64,000 bases of DNA from Gadus chalcogrammus (lineage: Eukaryota > Chordata > Actinopteri > Gadiformes > Gadidae). Position numbers and translations under genes: made by a program. How positions within the stretch are numbered: the stretch's first letter is position 1; every line of letters starts with the position of its first letter. The notes beneath the pieces are model-generated. The model was not told the DNA's origin and did not search any database. It saw nothing but the letters and a program-made list of their open reading frames with translations. This document shows positions 57,425 through 64,000 of this stretch, one piece after another. The stretch spans positions 18,541,061 through 18,605,060 of the forward strand of contig NC_079419.1 in assembly GCF_026213295.1 (NCBI RefSeq), read 5' to 3'.

Positions 57425-57664
57425 GTAGTCTTTCTCGTTGTGTTTTCTCTACAGCCTTTATCTGAAAAATTGTACAATAAACGGTCGAACTCTTTGCATG
57501 AAAAATTATCATTTAAATCCACAAACAACATATGTGTAATCCAGGGCATATAAAGATTGGGACTAGAAGATAATTGTTTTCTCTCCATTGACTCCCATTC
57601 ATATTTTTCGATCTCATAGGTCCCATGAACCCTACCGGAAGGGGCGTGACTTCACCACTCTATA

Positions 57665-58165
57665 GAGAGAGAGAGTTGCGACACGCTATGATCTCGCCGA
57701 CAGGGTGTTCACGTGGTTCTCACGTGGTTCATGTAAGCCTCAATAGTTCCAAACACGCCGCGCTTTCAATGTTATTCTATGGGACGACAGCAGAGATTTC
57801 AATATTAAATGGTAAATATGAATGAAAAAATCACATACAAGTATTTGTCTGACTGTTATTGCATTATTGCATATTTGTAAATGTCAGTTTTACATTTAGA
57901 GCGGTAGGGGGGCAACTGAAAGCTATCTATAAGTACTATTACTTAGATGCGTTTTTAAGTTTTGGAGGGAAAGCTTCACGTTCGTGTTAGCATACTGGCC
58001 TAACCTTAACTTTTACCTTACATCTGTGTTGAAATCAAAGTATTCAAGATGTTCTACCATGATCATTTAAAGATATAAGCCACACAAAGTATCAAATATA
58101 TTAAAAGAATAACAACTCATTACGCTTGGATGAATGAAATTGTATTTTTTTTTATTAAACATTGT
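57665..58165. other. Junction segment between ISL2EU copy B and truncated TOGARAM copy
   Basis: About 500 bases with no counterpart noticed in unit 1. It marks where about 20 kb of unit 1 sequence is missing. A poly-T tract lies just before the TOGARAM homology begins at about 58163. Confidence 0.5.
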
Positions 58166-58170
58166 GTCAG

Positions 58171-59780
58171 GGTCAGGGTCTGGGTGAGACGCCCCAGACC
58201 CCAGCCTCGCTTCCCGGCAGTGGCACCGATAGGGCCTCGACGCTCCAAAGGAAGCTCCCCAAACAGACCATAGCCCCCAGCCCCACCACCACCACCGCCA
58301 CCCCGACCAACACCGCCACCACCACCCCCAGGTGAGACTCCTCCCAGACACATGACAGCTACCTTGGAAATATGTTGGTGAAAGTAAAAGCCTTATATAT
58401 GCTATGAGGTCAGCTCCTCTCTCGGGGTCGTGTTCCAGAACACACATGATGGCTTCTGTTTGCAATGTCTCTCCTATATTAATTATGCATTTGTTTGTTT
58501 TCTCAACTTGAAGCAAACTTTAAGAATATCTTTTATCTTATTTCCAAGATCATATATATATATATGTAGTAAGTATGTATGCAGTTTCATGACATTATAT
58601 TTTGTGGTACCCTCCAGGGAGCCCAACAGCAAGTACAGCTGCAAACCTCAGGGGCCCATCATGGAAGACAAGTTTGAGTACATCAGGCAGCTCACCGCTC
58701 TGCTGGAGTCAAGGACTTCAGGGAGCGCATCAAAGGCCTCGACCAGCTGGTGGCCGACTGCCAGCACAACCCCAGCATGGTCATCCGCAGCCTGTTCCCG
58801 GTCCGTAAAACCCCCCCACCGCTCGTAACACCCACTACCTCACACTCGCCCTTATCCCCTCACCTGGTGGGACTCCCTCCTGTCCCCTTTTTGTTCACCT
58901 GTTCCCCGTTTCTCCCCGCTCCCCCAGGTGTTTGACCTCTTCAGAGACCGCCTGCTGGAGTCCAACCGTAAGGTGAACCTGTACGCCCTGGAGGCCCTGC
59001 AGGGGATGGTGCGCCTGCTGAAGGACAACCTGTCCGGGGTGCTCAACCACCTGGTGCCCGCCATCGTGGACAACCACCTCAACTCCAAGAACCGCGCTGT
59101 GTACTCGGCCGCCACAGGGGCCCTCTGCGAGCTGGTCCTGAACCTCGGTGAGGGCCCGGTGGGGAGCTGTCCAGAACACGGTCCGGTCTGACCACGGCGT
59201 TGTCCTTGTTACTCATGTGTTCTTCCCTTGCCCCTCTCCAGACAACAGCCTCCTCCTGGAGCCGTTCTGCTTCAAGGCACGGGTTCTTAGCGGCCAAGCA
59301 AAGGTGGACCTGATCGAGAAGGTTGCAGGTTTGTTAATGGCTAAAATGTTTCTTTGTTTGTTTTTTGCAATGATCAGCACCAAACATACGTATACCATTG
59401 TGTGGCCAATCAAGAGGCATCTGATCCGCTCTGCTCTGCCGCCTCCTCTCCTCTGTCTCCTCCTGTCTCCCATTATTTTGTCTCTTCCTTGGTTTCCTCC
59501 TCCTTCTCTTCCTCTGTCTCCTCCCCTCCGTCTCCTCCTCCCCCCCCCCCCAGAGCTGGTGACGGAGCTGTACCCCCGCCGGCCCCAGCTGGTGGAGCAG
59601 AAGGCGCTGCCCCTGCTGTGGGGCCTGCTGGGCCCGTCCAGCGGCAGCGTGCACCGGGCGACCACCAGCCTGTGCCGAGCACTCCACCATCAGATGGGGC
59701 CCGGCCTGCAGCAGAGCGCCGCCTCCCAGCCCCCGAGCGTCGGCAGGGACCTCAACCAGCTGCTGAGAACCATGTCCTGA
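58171..59780 (+). pseudogene. togaram2: Truncated TOGARAM2-like copy (last five exons)
   Basis: Exons 58171-58331, 58618-58800, 58928-59147, 59242-59328 and 59554-59780 match exons 13-17 of the unit 1 gene, including introns and the overlapping AATAAA. The 5' twelve exons are absent. One base is missing in the second exon near 58710 (GAGTCAAGG against GAGTCCAAGG), which shifts the frame in the start of the C-terminal TOG domain. No promoter is visible. It is a segmental-duplication pseudogene, not a retrocopy, because introns are kept. Confidence 0.9.
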
Positions 59781-59869
59781 ATAAAAAATGACCTAAGGAC
59801 GGGAACGAGAAGACTCACTGCTCTCTTTGCACTTTTACAGGTAGATTGTGTTTCACTTTAACAGGTACA

Positions 59870-60085
59870 ATTTTCCATTACAATTAGGGCATTTTATCCA
59901 AAGCGACTTACATCGGATAATACACACATTGACACACCGCCAGCTTGTGACCGCCAGCTTGTCGGGAGCAGTTAGGGTTGAGTGTCTTGCTCCGGGACAC
60001 GTCAACACTCAGCTAGGAGGAGCTGGGGATCGAACTAGCAACCTATTACGATACAACTGTTCTACCTCCTGAGCTAAGCCGATCC
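59870..60085 (-). repeat. tRNA-derived SINE, unit 2 copy
   Basis: Orthologue of 28880-29125 with a short internal deletion (near 59938-59946). Confidence 0.75.
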
Positions 60086-60104
60086 GAACAGGTAGCCTCT
60101 CAAA

Positions 60105-60754
60105 TAGGGATGTCCCGATCCAGCTTCTTGCACTTCCGATCCGATACCGATATTGTAGCTTTTAGCAACGGCCGATACCGATACCGGCCGATCCAAGCAT
60201 GTATTAAAGATTAAAGATATTTACTTATTTTGTTGTACTACTCATGTTGAAAAGGGTTTTACTCTTAAGAACAACTAGCCAAATTAATTAGGTTAGTTTG
60301 AATAATCCACAATAGTTGGTAATGAGAAGCTGACCTGTTTATTCAGGGTTAAATAAACACAAAATAGACTAAATAATAAATAGTCAAATTACGACACACA
60401 CACTGAATTGGCATCAGTGCTCTGTTCTTGAACAACAAGAGTGTAAACAATATAACATTATATATAAAAGCAACACACACAAAACCTGAGTAGAAAATAG
60501 TCAAATTACCACACACACAGTGTGCGCTAGGTGTGCTGAACAACGCGGACCGGATTTGGGGGGAAAAACTGAAAAGATCTGGAATGGATTGCCTACATTG
60601 GTGCGCTCGAAAACACGGACCGGAGTTTTGAAAAGAAACTGGATCGGGAGTCCGGATCGGGATTTTCCCGTGCAGGCCGATCCGATATTGATATGCATTT
60701 TTTTGCTAATATCGGCGGCCGATCCGATCCAAATATCGGATCGGGACATCCCTA
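60105..60754. mobile_element. hAT non-autonomous element, 8-bp target duplication
   Basis: The inverted ends TAGGGATGTCCCGATCC and GGATCGGGACATCCCTA are flanked by a perfect CTCTCAAA duplication (60097-60104 and 60755-60762). It is absent from the same place in unit 1 (near 29135), so it inserted after the unit duplication. It has GATCCGATAC-type subterminal repeats and no coding block. Confidence 0.95.
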
Positions 60755-60779
60755 CTCTCAAAGCCTGTAATCAAAGCCT

Positions 60780-62205
60780 GGGGCCTCATTTATCAACCGT
60801 ACTTACACACAGATTTGTGCGTAAGGAGGGCGTAAGATCATTGCCACGCAAAGTATGGAATTTACCAAAATGTACGAACAGAATCTAGTGGTAGAATAGT
60901 GATGTTACAAGTGCAAAGCAAAGCATTTAAGAGTGTCAACGTCTGCATTAAGCAATCGACATCCACAGATGTCCCATGTTTACTTTAATTAGAAAACATT
61001 AAATTACTCCTTTGTCTAATTTTAAACGGACAAATTACCTAATTGGTGTCAAACCTTATAAAAGACAGCTGTGAGAAATGTTTGAAATCTAGTGCAATGG
61101 CTTATCTTGCGTTATTGGAAGACTTGGCAACCATGCGCTCCGCAGGGAGCGCGTCTTCAAAGATTATACTGATCTGCTTGGAGAGAGCACAGAGTGGCTT
61201 CTTAGTAGGTACCACTTCCCAAAGAATGTACTGCTGGATTTGTGTCGTGATTTAGGGCCAATGTTGGCTCGAGACACGGGACTCACAAACGCAATCCCTG
61301 TGCATATCCAACTCCTTTCCACCCTGGGATTTTTAGCTACCGGCACATTACAGCGTGAGGTTGGAGACATATCCGGCACTTCTCAGCCATCGATGAGTAG
61401 GACCATGCCGGCGGTGTTGGATGCAATTATTTCCCTGGCCCCAAACTACATCCAGTTCCCTTACAGAGATCCCCAACCGAAATCAAACGGGGCTTTCACG
61501 CCATCGCCGGATTCCCAAACATAATTGGAGCCATAGATTGCACCCACATAGCCACAAAAGCACCGTCAACTTCCGAATTTAACTATGTTAACAGAAAGGG
61601 GTTTCATTCTGTCAACGTGCAAATCGTTTGTGATGCAAATCTATCCTTGTTAAACGTTGTTGCGTGGTGGCCTGGAGGAACACACGACTCATTCATCATG
61701 CAGAACAGCTCTGTTGGTGTGAGTCTCCAAGATGGCGCTGTGGAAGATGGCTGGCTCATTGGTGAGTATTAGGCTACAACATGTTTAAAATACTATTGCT
61801 GGGTTGTGTACAGTTGTTTAAAAATGTATCATCATTAGGTGATCAAGGTTACCCGCTGAAGCCATGGCTAATGACCCCCTTAACCAACCCGAGGACCCAG
61901 CAGGAAGTATAACCGGCGTATAACCGGGCCCATGCGCGCACGAGGGACACCGTTGAGCGCGAAATAGGCCTGCTGAAAGGGCGATGGCTGTGCCTTTCCA
62001 GCAAGGGGGGGGACACTGCAGTATCGGCCTGAAAAGGTGTGAAGGATCATCATAGCTTGCTGTGTGCTACACAATTTAGCCATCAGACAGGGGGTCCCTC
62101 TGCAGGAACTCCCCAGACCAGACGGTCCTATGCCTGACGCAGTGCCCCTACCACCTCCTAATGCCACTGGCCTTCAGACGAGACAGGATCATAAAGAGAT
62201 TTTAG
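60780..62205 (+). pseudogene. PIF/Harbinger nuclease (HARBI1-like), copy B
   Basis: Not interrupted by the 8.9-kb insertion. The left end is near 60780 (GGGGCCTCATTTATCAA). The first exon runs from ATG 61097 to 61761, with AIDCTHIATKAP and WPGGTHDSF. The second exon, 61839-62205, has GYPLKPWLMTPLTNP, VERE(I)GLLKGRW, CATQF and a VPLPPPNATGLQTRQ tail. Broken by a missing A near 61131, a 4-base deletion near 61478 and a G-run indel near 62010. It shows the order of parts lost in copy A. Confidence 0.8.
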
Positions 62206-62349
62206 GTAAATCTAGCACAGAAACATAACATTTTTCATTTTGTGTTTTGCAGCATTGGAGGTGGTAAAAAAGCGTAATTGGTCAACGGTTTATGGTGTAT
62301 TTGACATTTTATTTGCGCAAGGGGCAATCTGTTCAAGAGACTAATTGAT

Positions 62350-62740
62350 TTGAATCAATACATTGGTCATGTTGGTCAGTTGCTCCTTCAGGTCATTAAT
62401 GGATTATGTCATTTCCTCTTGGTTTTGCAGCACCGCCTCCACCAGCACTCTTGGCGCACGGTGCACGGGAGGGACAATGGACGGCCCCGGTTCCTCCGAC
62501 TCCTCCAGCAACAGCACCATGGGACCCACTGTGAAAGAAACTAATTCACAATAATTTCACCGAGTTTAGTATCGAAGGTTTTTTTCTTCTAAATGTCAAA
62601 ATTTCAATCAAATGTTTGCAAACACAGTTTGTTTCTTGTACCTTCAATTTGAATGTTAGGCAGCCCAGCGTCGGTGTCACCGTCCTGCCGGACAGAGCTG
62701 CGTCGCCAATGATGCTGGCAATTGGGTTGTCCACAGGGCT
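62350..62740 (-). pseudogene. Harbinger Myb-like accessory gene fragment
   Basis: Convergent with the nuclease, as is usual for Harbinger, the minus strand encodes two blocks: 62735-62650 (NPIASIIGDAALSG) and about 62530-62370 (LLLEESEEPGPSIVPPVHRA, then a QNQEEM...LKEQL helix). These match the C-terminal, SANT-distal part of Harbinger Myb-like proteins. The Myb/SANT domain itself was not found and there are frameshifts. Confidence 0.5.
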
Positions 62741-62974
62741 CCAGAGTGCGACCTACCTAATTTCTTAAGGTACGAGTTAAAATTGAATGAGGTCGCTCCG
62801 GTGCTACTTGCAGGAGGTGCTACCACAAATCTCTCCCGCGGTTGTGGTTGATAATAAAATCGTACTTTCTGGCTCATTCCTGCGAGTCCACTACTCTCTC
62901 TCGCTCCCAGCTGTCTCTGCCTGCCTGTCTGTCTGCACCTTTTACAGTCTATGGTCCGCACACTACACGTGCAC

Positions 62975-63060
62975 GGGACTCTCTAAATCGACGCCACTTT
63001 GACCTGGGCGGGACTTTACGTCCTACGTCACTCGCTATGGGTGTGCATGTGTGCGCGTAG
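62975..63060. repeat. Inverted copy of unit-start repeat
   Basis: GACTCTCTAAATCGACGCCA, then GGGCGGGACTTTACGTCCTA, is the inverse of 1283-1352 and 51237-51304. A partial tandem copy of CGCGATGGGTGTGCATGTG follows. Confidence 0.8.
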
Positions 63061-63721
63061 CCGTCACTCGCGATGGGTGTGCATGTGAGAAAGGTTTTGG
63101 CTTTTAGTGTCTGGGTTGGTAATAACGGTTCTGATGATTTTTCTGATGGAAAAGTGGTCTTTTATTTCCATAATCTTTGTTCAGTGAACGCATAAACCCG
63201 TTTGTTAGTTAGCAGTTAAACAAAATGCGATCTCTTCGTTTACAGTTACCAACGACCAACTGATGATTGGGGGTTCGATTCCCTAGTGATGCAAGGTTTT
63301 TTCTTTCATTTTGGACTGCACACACATCGCGAGTGACGGATAGTCGCACAATGTACACACATCACTGTCTTTACAATATCTAGGCAACCGAAGTTTAAAG
63401 ATTGTCAAGTGGTTAACTCTTGAATCGCATGTACTAAGACCTGATGGGTTAGTGGTCAGAGAACAACTCATTAACGCAGGGATAAGGGGTTTGATTCCTT
63501 AATGAAGCCAGCTTTTTTCTTTCATATTGGACTGGATGTTTGTATGCCATTTTGCGTAACTTGTAGTTTATGATGAAGAAATGTTACTGGGGTTAAGGTT
63601 AGGGTAACGGTAATAAGACACAAAGTGTTTTTGCAACACAATATTTCTTACAATAACAAAGTCCAAAGTTTTGATGACTCCAGTAGGAAACTTAAGATAC
63701 CTAGAGAAATGCGTGATTGCT
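63061..63721. other. No gene; diverged tRNA-like repeat pair
   Basis: Two diverged copies of a segment containing a B-box-like GGGGTTCGATTCC and the word TTTTTTCTTTCATWTTGGACTG lie near 63270-63320 and 63488-63530. No complete tRNA fold was seen. Confidence 0.35.
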
Positions 63722-64000
63722 CACAAAACATCAACAAGTCAGCAGTGTGGTAGAGGGTGATCATTTCTGATATACAGTACAAAAGCTGAAACTATTAGCC
63801 AGGAGTGGGAAAGATGCAGACGCAGACGTGGGAAGCAATAAGACGCACCAACACATAGTTGTCTGTTGCAAAATGGTTCAGAGTTTAATATAAATAGTTA
63901 GGGTGAGCTGGTATGGCGTTATCTGGTATGGCTATAGTCTAATGTTAGCTTAGTTTGTGTTGTTTCGTCATGTTAATCGCTAGAAATAGTAAGTCATTTG
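63722..64000. repeat. Start of tandem unit 3
   Basis: Matches 50817-51100 with few changes (for example one fewer GCAGAC repeat). The unit continues outside the window. Confidence 0.85.

Larger units (their letters stand above)
51633..57664. mobile_element. ISL2EU-type DNA transposon, copy B (both ends present)
   Basis: The left end (TAGAGTGGCGAAGTCACGCC, about 51633) and right end (inverse, finishing GGGGCGTGACTTCACCACTC then TATAG, about 57664) are inverted repeats of about 190 bases. Convergent SWIM/YqaJ and THAP/DDE genes lie between. A MITE (56745-57424) sits near the right end. Target duplication was not resolved. Confidence 0.85.
50817..63721. repeat. Higher-order tandem unit 2 (deleted derivative, 12.9 kb)
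   Basis: Starts with CACAAAACATCAACAAGTCA, as does unit 3 at 63722. It contains ISL2EU copy B, the last five TOGARAM exons, the SINE and Harbinger copy B in the same order and strand as unit 1. Sequence homologous to unit 1 positions 7568-27180 is missing; the gap is filled by about 500 bases (57665-58165) of other DNA. No MHC gene is present. Confidence 0.75.

Overview
The window reads as nuclear DNA of a ray-finned fish. The evidence is intron-containing vertebrate genes (a TOG-domain gene of TOGARAM type and an MHC class I gene with typical fish phase-1 exons), a tRNA-headed SINE with the tail common in teleosts, very dense dinucleotide microsatellites, and a DNA-transposon-rich background (ISL2EU, PIF/Harbinger, hAT). 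Genus cannot be read from the sequence.

Largest structure: three collinear, unequal tandem units. Unit 1 covers 1-50816 (its first ~212 bases lie outside the window), unit 2 covers 50817-63721 and unit 3 starts at 63722 and runs off the end. Unit 2 repeats unit 1 in order (ISL2EU element, 3' end of the TOGARAM gene, SINE, Harbinger element) but lacks the 5' two thirds of TOGARAM, the DUF4806 insertion and the MHC gene.

Unit 1 layout: 1-1676 fold-back and hairpin elements; 1678-7567 ISL2EU transposon with a SWIM/YqaJ gene (+) convergent on a THAP/DDE transposase (-); 7568-10602 two nested hAT remnants (-); 10850-12044 remnant of an endogenous retrovirus (-); 12050-17800 non-coding DNA with long inverted repeats, a 117-bp AT-rich tandem repeat and a hAT zinc-finger fragment; 17856-28801 a 17-exon TOGARAM2-like gene whose N-terminal exons are expanded repeats; 28880-29125 SINE; 29157-39205 a Harbinger nuclease gene split by an 8.9-kb insertion that carries an intact seven-exon DUF4806 gene (32102-37718); 39206-41720 a second, truncated ISL2EU family; 42229-44045 a LINE tail and a third Harbinger remnant; 44923-50144 an MHC class I gene with a recognisable SXY promoter but no visible transmembrane exon.

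Host genes are TOGARAM2-like (ciliary/axonemal microtubules), MHC class I (antigen presentation or a non-classical role) and possibly the DUF4806 gene. Almost everything else is mobile DNA, and the two ISL2EU copies and two Harbinger copies carry complementary defects, so none looks autonomous. The strongest candidates for something undescribed are the intact DUF4806 gene inside a structure bounded by short inverted repeats, and the in-frame exon/minisatellite expansion in the TOGARAM gene.
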